From: Bacteroidales bacterium UBA3630
GTDB taxonomy: Bacteria; Bacteroidota; Bacteroidia; Bacteroidales; P3
DNA length: 26,535 bases
Direction of reading: 5' to 3'
Assembly (NCBI GenBank): GCA_002373995.1
Contig: DFLB01000069.1
Coordinates: 1 to 26,535 of the forward strand
The position numbers and the translations under genes are program-made. Positions within the stretch are counted from its first letter, which is position 1; each line of letters begins with the position of its first letter. Below, one piece after another: positions 16,616-23,191 of the stretch. Under the pieces are notes generated by a model. The model was not told the origin of the DNA, ran no database searches, and was given only the letters and a program-made list of their open reading frames with translations.

Positions 16616-17188
16616 ATGAACCAACCTCTCGACACCACGCTCTTCGACCGCGCAGCCACCTTTGCGGTCGAGGCTCACCGCGGCACCGAGCGTCGCGGCA
16701 AAGGGTTCCCCTATGTTATCCACCCCATGGAGGCCGCCTCCATCGTGGCTTCTGTCACCAACGACCCCGAGCTGCTCGCCGCCGCCATCCTGCACGATAC
16801 CGTCGAGGACACCGATGTCACCATCGACCAGATCGAAGCGCTCTTCGGACCGCGCGTGGCTCGCCTGGTGAACACCGAGACGGCCGACAAGAGCCTCTCC
16901 TGGCGCGAACGCCGCCAGCGCCAGATGGACCGCTTCGCCGCCGCCGACCGCGACAGCCTGATAGTGGCCATCGGCGACAAGCTCTCCAACCTGCGCGCCA
17001 TCGCCAACGACTACCGCAGGATGGGCGACGAACTATGGAGCCGTTTCCACGCCCCTCAGGGCAAGGTGGACATTGAGTGGTACTACCGCGGCCTGGCCAA
17101 GGCGCTCGCCGCCCTCAAGGGCACAATCCCTTACAGCGAATACCTCGCCCTGCTCAACGCCACCTTCGGCACCTCCGACCATCGGTAG
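16616..17188 (+). CDS. Small alarmone hydrolase (HD domain, MESH1-like)
   Basis: The start is ATG 16616; a TTG three bases earlier is unlikely. The 190-residue protein is a single HD domain with the metal-site pattern of RelA/SpoT hydrolases and MESH1: His36 (VIHPMEA), His60-Asp61, Glu64-Asp65 (HDTVEDT) and Asp121 in GDKLSNLRA. It should hydrolyse (p)ppGpp or a related alarmone. It lies downstream of a synthetase lacking its own hydrolase, so the two probably form a split bifunctional pair or a toxin-antitoxin-like couple. The gene ends where repeat copy C begins. Confidence 0.9.
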   Translation: MNQPLDTTLFDRAATFAVEAHRGTERRGKGFPYVIHPMEAASIVASVTNDPELLAAAILHDTVEDTDVTIDQIEALFGPRVARLVNTETADKSLSWRERRQRQMDRFAAADRDSLIVAIGDKLSNLRAIANDYRRMGDELWSRFHAPQGKVDIEWYYRGLAKALAALKGTIPYSEYLALLNATFGTSDHR

Positions 17189-17189
17189 C

Positions 17190-17330
17190 TGCACGCCCAC
17201 CGACGGCGCACCGCCCCCTCACCGCTGTTCCTCCGACTTTTGTCGGACCATCCTCGGACCATCTCCGGACCACCCTCGGACCATCCCCGGACCAAGAAGG
17301 TACAGTCCGCTGTTATTCAGCTGTTTGATT
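17190..17330 (+). repeat. Dispersed CGGACC element, copy C
   Basis: The copy has a GC-rich head, a perfect hairpin TCCGAC-TTTT-GTCGGA (17232-17247), and four exact 11-nt units (17244-17254, 17255-17265, 17266-17276, 17277-17287). A last unit ending AAGAAG (17288-17299) and a tail with TTATTCAGCTGTT follow. It occupies the convergent gap between the HD hydrolase and the C39-like gene, and its tail overlaps the last codons of the latter. Being at a convergent junction, it cannot be a promoter for either gene. Confidence 0.85.
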
Positions 17331-18047
17331 ATCTCCCTTAGGCTCGACGACGATGTAAGGCTGTAGTTGCCAGGGCTTTGGCGTCATGGTGCAGAACCAG
17401 TCGTAGAAGAAGGCCACGAGGCTTACCTCCGTGAACCCGTCGTGCCGGCCGTCGGTGCTGTCGTAGGGGTCGGCCATGGTGAGGAGGTCGTCGTCGTAGA
17501 AATCGGGAGTCCCATGGTCGCTGTAGCCGATGCAGGTGGTCCAATGCCCGCCCCAGAGGTTCCAGCACACCATCACCGGGCGCCCCGCCTCCAGTTGCCG
17601 GCGGAAGAACGCAGCCGCCTCGCTGTAGTCGCCAAACCGTGGACGCACATTGCCCACGGCCTGCACGCCCACCTCGGCAGTGTCTGTCAGCAGCGGCAGG
17701 CTGTCGGCAGGCTGATAGCTCGAGGCTACGATGGCGAAGTCGTTTCGACCCGCAAAATAGCTGTATATCTCCTGCACGCTGGTGCCAAAGTCGGTCAGGC
17801 ACACCGCCGTGCCGGGCGTGGCATCGGGAGTGCGGCTGTCGACGTGAGTGTGCATCTTGGCAGCCAAAGTCTCCTCGGTCTCGCCGCCAATGCCATAGTA
17901 CTGCATCACCGCGAGGGCCGCCGCGCAGCCGCAGGTATAGTCGGTGGTCTGCTGCTGCGAGGGAAAAGCCTTCAGTCTCACCCCTTCATTGGTGCCGCAC
18001 GAACACATCAAAAGCAGCACTACTGTGGGCAAAAGTATCTTTCTCAT
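17313..18047 (-). CDS. C39-like papain-fold peptidase, probable lipoprotein
   Basis: The start at ATG 18047 (MRKILLPTVVLLLMCSCG) is chosen over a TTG 12 nt upstream, giving 244 residues. The N-terminus is a signal peptide ending in a weak lipobox (MCS-C), so the protein is probably lipid-anchored. QQQTTDYTCGCAAALAVMQYYG supplies the catalytic Gln and Cys of C39/papain-like peptidases, GGHWTTCIGY the His and MADPYD the Asp. C39 domains cut double-glycine leader peptides, but stand-alone secreted forms of this kind have no established substrate. It is the third minus-strand gene after rubredoxin and ferritin, 63 nt downstream of ferritin. Confidence 0.8.
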   Translation of the reverse strand: MRKILLPTVVLLLMCSCGTNEGVRLKAFPSQQQTTDYTCGCAAALAVMQYYGIGGETEETLAAKMHTHVDSRTPDATPGTAVCLTDFGTSVQEIYSYFAGRNDFAIVASSYQPADSLPLLTDTAEVGVQAVGNVRPRFGDYSEAAAFFRRQLEAGRPVMVCWNLWGGHWTTCIGYSDHGTPDFYDDDLLTMADPYDSTDGRHDGFTEVSLVAFFYDWFCTMTPKPWQLQPYIVVEPKGDNQTAE

Positions 18048-18110
18048 CCAATAGAGCAAAAAAGTAGCCGTACAGCAAGCGTTGCACGGCTACAGGTATA
18101 TCCCTTTGTC

Positions 18111-18626
18111 TTAGTCAAGCACCAGGCTGGGAGCCGAGTAGGTGCGGGCTGCGAGCTCCTGGTTGAGCATATAGAGGCTCTTGGCGTCGGTGCCGAAGAG
18201 CTCCATCTTGGTGATCATGTCGCGCGCATTGGTCTCCTCCTCGCCCTGCTCCTTGACGAACCAGTCGAGGAACTGCATCGTGCGGAAGTCCTTCACCTTG
18301 TAGGCGGCGTCGTAGATGGCGTGGATCGAGGCGGTGACATACTCCTCGTGCTCCAGACCGGCCTTCAGCACGTCCATGTCCTTCTTGAACTTCTTGTCGG
18401 GCTTGGCGATGGCGTTCAGGGTGATGGGGCAGTCGTTGTTCTGCATATACTTGTAGATGAGCATGGCATGGTCACGCTCCTCCTGCGCCTGGATCATGTA
18501 CCAGTTGGCGAAGCCGTTCAATCCGCGCTTGTCAAAGTAGTTGTTCATGTCCAGATAGAGATAGGCGCTGTAGAGCTCCTTGTTGATCTGCTCGTTCAGC
18601 AGGTCGGAAACTTTCTTGTTCAGCAT
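18111..18626 (-). CDS. ftnA: Bacterial non-heme ferritin
   Basis: This 171-residue four-helix protein has the ferroxidase ligands in NKELYSAYLYLDMNNYF and AQEERDHAMLIYKYM, and the second-half Glu cluster EQGEEETNARDMI. It oxidises and stores iron in a 24-mer shell and limits Fenton chemistry. The rubredoxin gene lies upstream on the same strand, separated by a 113-nt inverted-repeat region; no clear TAnnTTTG promoter was found in between. Length and sequence are typical of Bacteroidota FtnA. Confidence 0.95.
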   Translation of the reverse strand: MLNKKVSDLLNEQINKELYSAYLYLDMNNYFDKRGLNGFANWYMIQAQEERDHAMLIYKYMQNNDCPITLNAIAKPDKKFKKDMDVLKAGLEHEEYVTASIHAIYDAAYKVKDFRTMQFLDWFVKEQGEEETNARDMITKMELFGTDAKSLYMLNQELAARTYSAPSLVLD

Positions 18627-18641
18627 AACTTTTATTTTTAA

Positions 18642-18742
18642 TTGTGTTATTGTGTTATCGCGCTATTGCGTTAGTGATGATGCATCACTATGTCGGTTTT
18701 TGACGGCGTCAATCACTAACACATTAACGCATTCTACTATTA
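18642..18742. repeat. 8-nt repeats and nested inverted repeats between rubredoxin and ferritin
   Basis: Four tandem octamers (TTGTGTTA, TTGTGTTA, TCGCGCTA, TTGCGTTA; 18642-18673) run into TAGTGATG-ATG-CATCACTA (18672-18690), a perfect 8-bp hairpin. Downstream, ATCACTAAC (18712-18720) and TAACGC (18725-18730) are inverted copies of the same octamer series, so two competing folds exist. It may act as an attenuator or mRNA-processing site, or be a decayed repeat. Confidence 0.6.
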
Positions 18743-18898
18743 TTGTTTCTCAAAGTGTGTCTTGTCCACCGAGCACAGTGGGCACACCCAGTCGGCAGGC
18801 AGGTCTTCGAACTTGGTTCCGGGGGCTATGCCGTTGTCGGGGTCGCCAACTGCGGGATCATAAACGTAACCGCAAACGTCGCAAACGTACTTTTCCAT
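18740..18898 (-). CDS. Rubredoxin
   Basis: This 52-residue protein starts MEKYVCDVCGYVYDPAVGD and ends in VCPLCSVDKTHFEKQ. It contains both Fe-binding knuckles (CDVCG and CPLCS) and the conserved PGTKFEDLPADW loop of classical rubredoxins. It carries single electrons to rubrerythrin- or flavodiiron-type oxygen and peroxide reductases, several of which are encoded in this window. It has a well-formed promoter about 30-60 nt upstream. The stop (TAA) lies just beyond the inverted-repeat region preceding ferritin. Confidence 0.96.
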   Translation of the reverse strand: MEKYVCDVCGYVYDPAVGDPDNGIAPGTKFEDLPADWVCPLCSVDKTHFEKQ

Positions 18899-19177
18899 TT
18901 TGTTATTTTTTAAGGTTTATATTCGGCTGCAAAAATACAACTATTTTCTTATTCGGCAAAATTATTTTGCAAAAGACATTGCCGATGAGCAGCGAACGGC
19001 CGACAGGTTCCTTTCTTCACTCCTTCTTCGTGGGTTCTTTTTGCCTTCTTTGCGGCCTTGTCAAATATACTGGAAATCATTCATATCCAAATATGCATAA
19101 GCATCAATGAAAAAACATGCTCATGATTGTGTATGAATCACGTGCATGACTTATATTTTTGCGCTTAGAAGTGACTG
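18899..19177. other. Non-coding stretch upstream of rubredoxin
   Basis: Apart from the rubredoxin promoter at its left end I see no gene here. Short open frames exist on the plus strand but lack family motifs and a plausible start region. The right part is AT-rich compared with the surrounding genes and may be decayed sequence, given the sorting-domain relic next to it. Confidence 0.5.
18930..18960 (-). promoter_or_regulatory. Promoter of rubredoxin
   Basis: On the minus strand TTTG (18957-18960), a 19-nt spacer and TATTTTTG (18930-18937) match both boxes of the Bacteroidota consensus exactly. The start codon is at 18898. Confidence 0.8.
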
Positions 19178-19226
19178 CTATTTTATCACCACCATTTTCG
19201 CGATGGGCGATTGCCGACCTTGACCA
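19178..19226 (-). pseudogene. Relic of a type IX sorting-domain tail
   Basis: Directly after the stop of the thioredoxin-like lipoprotein, the minus strand reads LMVKVGNRPSRK in one frame and then KMVVIK plus stop in the next. This closely matches the end of the LRR protein in this window (LVKIGDRPARKVVVMK). The DNA aligns over about 50 bases with a single-base gap. It is the detached, frameshifted 3' end of a sorting-domain gene. Confidence 0.7.
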
Positions 19227-19823
19227 TTAATTGCATTTCCCTTCGGGGGTGCAGACCTTGGTGACAGACAAGTCGCCGAGCGATAGGGAGACTGTAATAT
19301 TACCTTGGCGATCGGCATGGTAGTAGTGTGGGATGCCATTCGGTGAGGTGAGGTCGGTACGTCCACAGAGGTAACGGGCAATACTAAGAAAGCGACCTTC
19401 GTTCCTCCTTGTGGCAACAAAAGCGGGCGTATCATCCAAGAGGTAGTAGAGCGTGGGATTGATGTTTTGGGAAGCAAAAAGTTCATCGACTTTCGGGAAG
19501 TCGTTGCAAGTGGTCTGGACGAAATACATCCGCATCTGTGAGGTGTCCATTTCGTGCCACAATCTTGCATATTCCGCGAAGTTTTTCCGGCAGTGGTGAC
19601 ATGCGATGTCGTATATCACCACCACTTTGCTGTGCGTCGTGTCTGAAACCAACATCATCTTCAGCTGCTCCACTGTCAGTGGGATGTGGTTAGCATACTG
19701 CTGTGCCGCCTTGATTGATGCCTCGCGGTTCCAGGGAGTGTGTACCTCGACAGAGATACACCCTTGAAGCAGCATTGCGCCCAAGGCGTGGACGGCAAGG
19801 AATCTGATGATGTGGTGTTGCAT
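19227..19823 (-). CDS. Lipoprotein with thioredoxin-like CxxC fold
   Basis: The leader MQHHIIRFLAVHALGAMLLQGC ends in a lipobox, giving a lipid-anchored protein. The mature part has VVVIYDIACHHCRKNFAEYARLWHE, a strand-CxxC-helix pattern of thioredoxin/DsbA-like proteins with active site CHHC, and LYYLLDDTPAFVATRRN near the usual cis-Pro region. The role may be disulfide handling or redox sensing in the periplasm. The leader is almost identical to those of the next two genes upstream, but the mature domain is unrelated to theirs. It is the last gene of the minus-strand run starting at the sigma factor. Confidence 0.75.
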   Translation of the reverse strand: MQHHIIRFLAVHALGAMLLQGCISVEVHTPWNREASIKAAQQYANHIPLTVEQLKMMLVSDTTHSKVVVIYDIACHHCRKNFAEYARLWHEMDTSQMRMYFVQTTCNDFPKVDELFASQNINPTLYYLLDDTPAFVATRRNEGRFLSIARYLCGRTDLTSPNGIPHYYHADRQGNITVSLSLGDLSVTKVCTPEGKCN

Positions 19824-19840
19824 GTTGGATGTGTTTTTGC

Positions 19841-20326
19841 TTATTCTACATTATTGTTGACCTTGTGGAAAACTCGGTCGAACTTGGCATGTTGCTCAGG
19901 AGTGTAGTTGTCGTTGCTAACGGTAATGGTTTCGCTCACTTTATCATAAGTTATGCGCAGGGTTTCCAATTGTTCGCCATACATGTTGAATTCTGTCATA
20001 CTACCGGAAGTTTCACCATCGAACTGATAGACAAAGTCGAATGGAGCGGGGTCAAAACTATAGGGTTCAAGCATTGTTTGCATTGTTCGACCAGTGGAAT
20101 CCGTAAAGAACTCCATTGTCATGTTATAGACAAAGTGAATTTCAGAACCTGCGATAATGTCGTTAAAGTCTAGATGAGCCTCCCAGTGCGTCCCAACGAA
20201 TGAGACGGTCTCTTGTCCGGGAGTGGGGTTGACGGAGCCTTCGTTTGGTTCTTCTTTGCTGCAGGAGACTAGCAGCATCGCGCCCAAGGCGAGGACGGCG
20301 AAGGATTTGATGATGTGGTGTTGCAT
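19841..20326 (-). CDS. Small lipoprotein, paralogue of the upstream neighbour
   Basis: I do not recognise the family. The 161-residue protein has a clear lipoprotein signal (MQHHIIKSFAVLALGAMLLVSC). The mature part contains SFVGTHWEAHLDF, FFTDSTGRTMQTM and YQFDGETSGSMTEF, the pattern of small beta-barrel (lipocalin-like) Bacteroidota lipoproteins that start with a GTxW strand. It shares this layout, including FxTDSTG, with the product of 20350-20802, so they are diverged duplicates. It is 17 nt upstream of the thioredoxin-like gene. Confidence 0.75.
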   Translation of the reverse strand: MQHHIIKSFAVLALGAMLLVSCSKEEPNEGSVNPTPGQETVSFVGTHWEAHLDFNDIIAGSEIHFVYNMTMEFFTDSTGRTMQTMLEPYSFDPAPFDFVYQFDGETSGSMTEFNMYGEQLETLRITYDKVSETITVSNDNYTPEQHAKFDRVFHKVNNNVE

Positions 20327-20349
20327 GTTGGGTGTGTTTTGATGGTATT

Positions 20350-20802
20350 CTATTCTGTAAGTGGGTGGTAGGTATATGTTTCCACTGTACCGTAGGTGAT
20401 GGTTGTGTCCTCGGGATGGTAAGTGAACTCCACCGGGTCGGTATAACCAATGATGATGCCTTTCATTGTGGCGGTGTCGAATGTATAGGTCATCGGGTAG
20501 GTATTGCCACCGTAGGGATCATCGCCATTGTAGATACGATGCTCATAGATGTTGCCAGTGCTGTCGGTCATAAAACGCCAGATGCTGGTGTCAACGACGT
20601 GCATTGACGAAGTCCACCATTCGTCGATGACTGTTATCCAAGCCGTACCGGAGAGCGAGAACGGCTCGGCCACAGGCTGTTGCGGCACAGTGTCAGTGGT
20701 GCCAGCGGGTTCATTGTTGTTTTCTTTCTCGCAGCCGATGGCAGTCAGCAGCATCGCGCCCAGGGCGAGGGCGGCGAGGGATTTGATGATGTGGTGTGTC
20801 AT
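20350..20802 (-). CDS. Small lipoprotein, GTxW / TDSTG family
   Basis: This 150-residue predicted lipoprotein has the signal MTHHIIKSLAALALGAMLLTAIGC. The mature part has SLSGTAWITVIDEW, FMTDSTGNIYEH and YTFDTATMKGIIIGY, resembling the downstream paralogue at low identity. Function is unknown; the predicted fold is all-beta. It lies 24 nt downstream of the LRR gene and 23 nt upstream of its paralogue, in a probable operon. Confidence 0.75.
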   Translation of the reverse strand: MTHHIIKSLAALALGAMLLTAIGCEKENNNEPAGTTDTVPQQPVAEPFSLSGTAWITVIDEWWTSSMHVVDTSIWRFMTDSTGNIYEHRIYNGDDPYGGNTYPMTYTFDTATMKGIIIGYTDPVEFTYHPEDTTITYGTVETYTYHPLTE

Positions 20803-20826
20803 ATTGATTATGTATTTGATGGTTTA

Positions 20827-21783
20827 CTATTTCATTACTACAACTTTTCGCGCTGGACGATCGCCGATTTTGACAAGGTAGACACCGGCGGGGAGGCTGT
20901 TGTTGCGGATGCTGCGACCGGTGATGTCGAAGATGCGGACGGTCTCGCCCTCGGCTCCCTCGACGACGATGCGGCCGCCGAGGGCATAAATGGTGACGGA
21001 TGAGATGTCCGCGTCCTCTATGCCATCGCAGTCGGAGATTATTTCGGAGAAGTTTTCCCAGCCGTATGCATTGTGATAATCACTCTCGCTGCCACAGGGA
21101 ACGACCAGCAAGGCGTTGTTGTCTGTAAACGCCGGCAGTTGCGGATACTGGCTGCTACCACAAAGCGGGGGCTCGATAGCGGCAATCCACACTGTGTCGA
21201 TATTGTTGCAATCAACAAATGCGCTGGCCATCACATTCTCCAGCGTAGATGGCAGATGAATAGTCCGCAGAGAGGTACATAGGCAGAAGGCCTGCCCCCA
21301 AATAATCCTCACCCCCTCGGGCAGGTTGATGGTCTCAAGCGACGAGCATTCACGGAATGCGGCACTCCCTATTTCCTCGACGCTACCGGGAAGGTTGACC
21401 TCCGTCAGCCGTGTGCATCCGAAAAATGCGTTGCCACTGATTTCCGTGATGCCGTAGGGCAATGTCACGCTTGTAAGCGAATCGCAATTCATAAAAGTCT
21501 GCCAATTCATATCGGTCACATGGTACCATACCCCCTCATGCTCCACCGAGTCGGGCACCACCAACACGCCCGTCGGCTTGGGGTAGCCATCGTAGTAGTT
21601 GTCATTGTCACCCGCCTTAGGATAGGTGATTCTAACCTCCCTGTCGGCTTCGGAAATAATCTTGTAGTAAAGCGTCTGTCCCGTCGGTGCGACTGCCGAG
21701 AAATGGAAAACGGCAGCCCTGCCGGTATTGGCTGTCAGGGTCAGCACCGCGAGGAGTGCAAGGAGTGTTTTTGTACGTTTCAT
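20827..21783 (-). CDS. BspA-type leucine-rich-repeat surface protein with sorting domain
   Basis: This 318-residue protein starts with a signal peptide (MKRTKTLLALLAVLTLTANTGRA). Residues about 90-210 hold five LRR_5 (BspA-like) units of about 23 residues, for example NAFFGCTRLTEVNLPGSVEEI and AAFRECSSLETINLPEGV. A non-repeat segment follows, then a C-terminal sorting-like domain (VTIYALGGRIVVEGAEGETVRIFDI, ending PAGVYLVKIGDRPARKVVVMK) expected to direct type IX export. BspA-like repeats often mediate adhesion to host or other cells. The end is the parent type of the relic at 19178-19226. Confidence 0.9.
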   Translation of the reverse strand: MKRTKTLLALLAVLTLTANTGRAAVFHFSAVAPTGQTLYYKIISEADREVRITYPKAGDNDNYYDGYPKPTGVLVVPDSVEHEGVWYHVTDMNWQTFMNCDSLTSVTLPYGITEISGNAFFGCTRLTEVNLPGSVEEIGSAAFRECSSLETINLPEGVRIIWGQAFCLCTSLRTIHLPSTLENVMASAFVDCNNIDTVWIAAIEPPLCGSSQYPQLPAFTDNNALLVVPCGSESDYHNAYGWENFSEIISDCDGIEDADISSVTIYALGGRIVVEGAEGETVRIFDITGRSIRNNSLPAGVYLVKIGDRPARKVVVMK

Positions 21784-21858
21784 TGTCTTGATGATATTAT
21801 GTTTTCTTACTATATATACCCCAAAATCGGGTCGAATCTGACATCGGGGGTGATTTTA

Positions 21859-22332
21859 TTAGGATTCGCCAGTTGACTTCTTCATGTTGTAGTAGAAGAC
21901 GGTATGCATTTCGGCGGCATTGCAGGTGTGGAAGACGGCGAATGTCTTGGTGTCGCAGGAGATGGCGAGAATTTCGGCATCGGGGGAGTCGCCGCGAACG
22001 ACTTGCTCGTAGTTGTGTCGGTTGACCTGCCGGGAGAAGACGGCGTTTGGGGCGACTACCTTCATTTCTTCGACCATGTTGGAGATGGCGAAGTCGGAAC
22101 AGAGTGCCTGCCAAGCGCTGTCGGTGGTGGCTTCGAGGAGGGTGACGTCGAGGGTGATGGTGTCGTTTACGTGGTAGTTGTGGATATAGCTGGCGGCGAT
22201 GCCGTCGGCATGCTCGTAATGGCGGTAGAGGTCACTGACACTACGCATGGGCAGCACGTGCCGCCACACGACAACGCCAACCGCCGTTGCGACGGCCAAA
22301 GTCAAAAGGATTGTTGTAATAGGTCGTTTCAT
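21859..22332 (-). CDS. Hypothetical membrane-anchored protein
   Basis: This 157-residue protein is not recognised. It has one N-terminal transmembrane anchor (ITTILLTLAVATAVGVVVW) and a mature domain of mixed secondary structure rich in His and Tyr (SDLYRHYEHADGIAASYIHNYHVNDTI). The start overlaps the stop of the 82-residue gene by 4 nt, so both are co-translated. It belongs to the sigma factor gene group and may be a sensor or a partner of the membrane protein upstream. Confidence 0.65.
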   Translation of the reverse strand: MKRPITTILLTLAVATAVGVVVWRHVLPMRSVSDLYRHYEHADGIAASYIHNYHVNDTITLDVTLLEATTDSAWQALCSDFAISNMVEEMKVVAPNAVFSRQVNRHNYEQVVRGDSPDAEILAISCDTKTFAVFHTCNAAEMHTVFYYNMKKSTGES

Positions 22333-22577
22333 ATCTTTGCAAGTATTTGGGTTGTTCTATCACAGGCCTCTGCGGTACAGCACTGTAGGTCGCCTTTGAC
22401 GAATGTGTCGGTGTTTTGTGGGACGAGGAGTGCCACCGCTGTCACCGTCACCGCAACGGCCAGTACGGCGGCGCCGATGAGGGTGCGCGTGGCCCTCTGG
22501 CGGCGTTCCCGCCGGTGGCACCATTCGGCAAGGCCTTCAGTCATCGCCCGCATCTCGGTTTTATAGTCTTGTTGCAT
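22329..22577 (-). CDS. Small single-pass membrane protein, possible anti-sigma factor
   Basis: This 82-residue protein has a charged cytoplasmic N-terminus (RAMTEGLAEWCHRRERRQRATR), one transmembrane helix (LIGAAVLAVAVTVTAVALLV) and a short outer tail. It overlaps the end of the ECF sigma gene by 17 nt. Position and topology are those of short anti-sigma factors, but no zinc-binding HxxxCxxC motif or FecR domain is present, so the role is inferred from context only. Confidence 0.6.
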   Translation of the reverse strand: MQQDYKTEMRAMTEGLAEWCHRRERRQRATRTLIGAAVLAVAVTVTAVALLVPQNTDTFVKGDLQCCTAEACDRTTQILAKI

Positions 22578-23058
22578 ATTGTCTCAGTTTATTCATTATT
22601 CGGTTTACGCGTTGATATACAGCGTTGGGTTCTATTTTAAACCCAGCAGCTATCTCCTCGGCCGAGTAGCCTTCAAGTCGCATACGCATCAAGCGTTGCT
22701 CGTCGGGGGTGAGGGCAGAGAAGAGGTCGTCAATTCGCTCAGCGACATCGCTCTCTTCGGTGAAGACAGTTTCTGCCATCTCTTCGGTGACGGGTTCCAA
22801 TTCAGGATGTTTCTTTCGATAGAGGTCGACCAGAACGCTGCGTGTCACCCTCCGAACTCACACGCGCTGCTGCCACTCCGACCGACCCGACATCGTGTCG
22901 AACTTGAGCCATAGCATAATCCATACCTCCTGCACCATGTCCTCGCAGCGCGGTATGTCGCCACGGGCAAAGTCGTAGCAGACGCGCCACACCGTCGCCT
23001 GGTGCCGCCGCATAAAGGACTTGTAGTCCTCGTACCGCTGCCTGCTATGTTGCTCCAT
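22561..23058 (-). pseudogene. ECF sigma factor interrupted by an in-frame TGA
   Basis: One frame encodes a complete ECF sigma factor of normal length (165 codons) except for a TGA at 22858-22860. The N-terminal part (66 codons) holds region 2 (QATVWRVCYDFARGDIPRCEDMVQEVWIMLW). The C-terminal part holds region 4 (LTPDEQRLMRMRLEGYSAEEIAAGFKIEPNAVYQRVNRIM). The stop falls in SEWQQRV-stop-VRRVTRSVLVDLYR, where ECF proteins usually carry a Trp before (V/L)xRV, so a TGG to TGA change fits. A recent nonsense mutation, a sequencing error, or true readthrough are possible. Neither half alone should function. Confidence 0.8.
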
Positions 23059-23106
23059 CTATAATATAAGACGTAATTTTTGACACAAATCTTACTCAAG
23101 GTGCAA

Positions 23107-23143
23107 AAAAAAATGAAGAAAAACTGATTTTCTTCATTTTTTT
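23107..23143 (-). terminator. A/T-rich hairpin terminator after the serS-fprA-rubredoxin operon
   Basis: A perfect 16-bp inverted repeat (AAAAAAATGAAGAAAA, then ACTGA, then TTTTCTTCATTTTTTT) lies about 50 nt past the stop of the flavin reductase-rubredoxin gene. Read on the minus strand, the stem ends in a T run that can serve as the U-tract. It also separates this operon from the sigma factor gene. Confidence 0.75.
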
Positions 23144-23191
23144 ATATCCTGTCAGCATCACAGGTGAGGCTAAAATAATAGGACGGATTCC

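Noticed and set aside
18580..19110. Plus-strand open frame of 176 codons
   Set aside because: It lies across the ferritin start, the inverted repeats and the antisense strand of rubredoxin and has no recognisable domain.
19154..19161. TATTTTTG as a plus-strand promoter
   Set aside because: No TTTG at the right distance and no plus-strand gene downstream; such T-rich octamers arise by chance in AT-rich gaps.
22858..22860. Genome-wide recoding of TGA to Trp
   Set aside because: Many well-delimited genes in the window end at TGA, often in ATGA overlaps, so TGA is a normal stop here.
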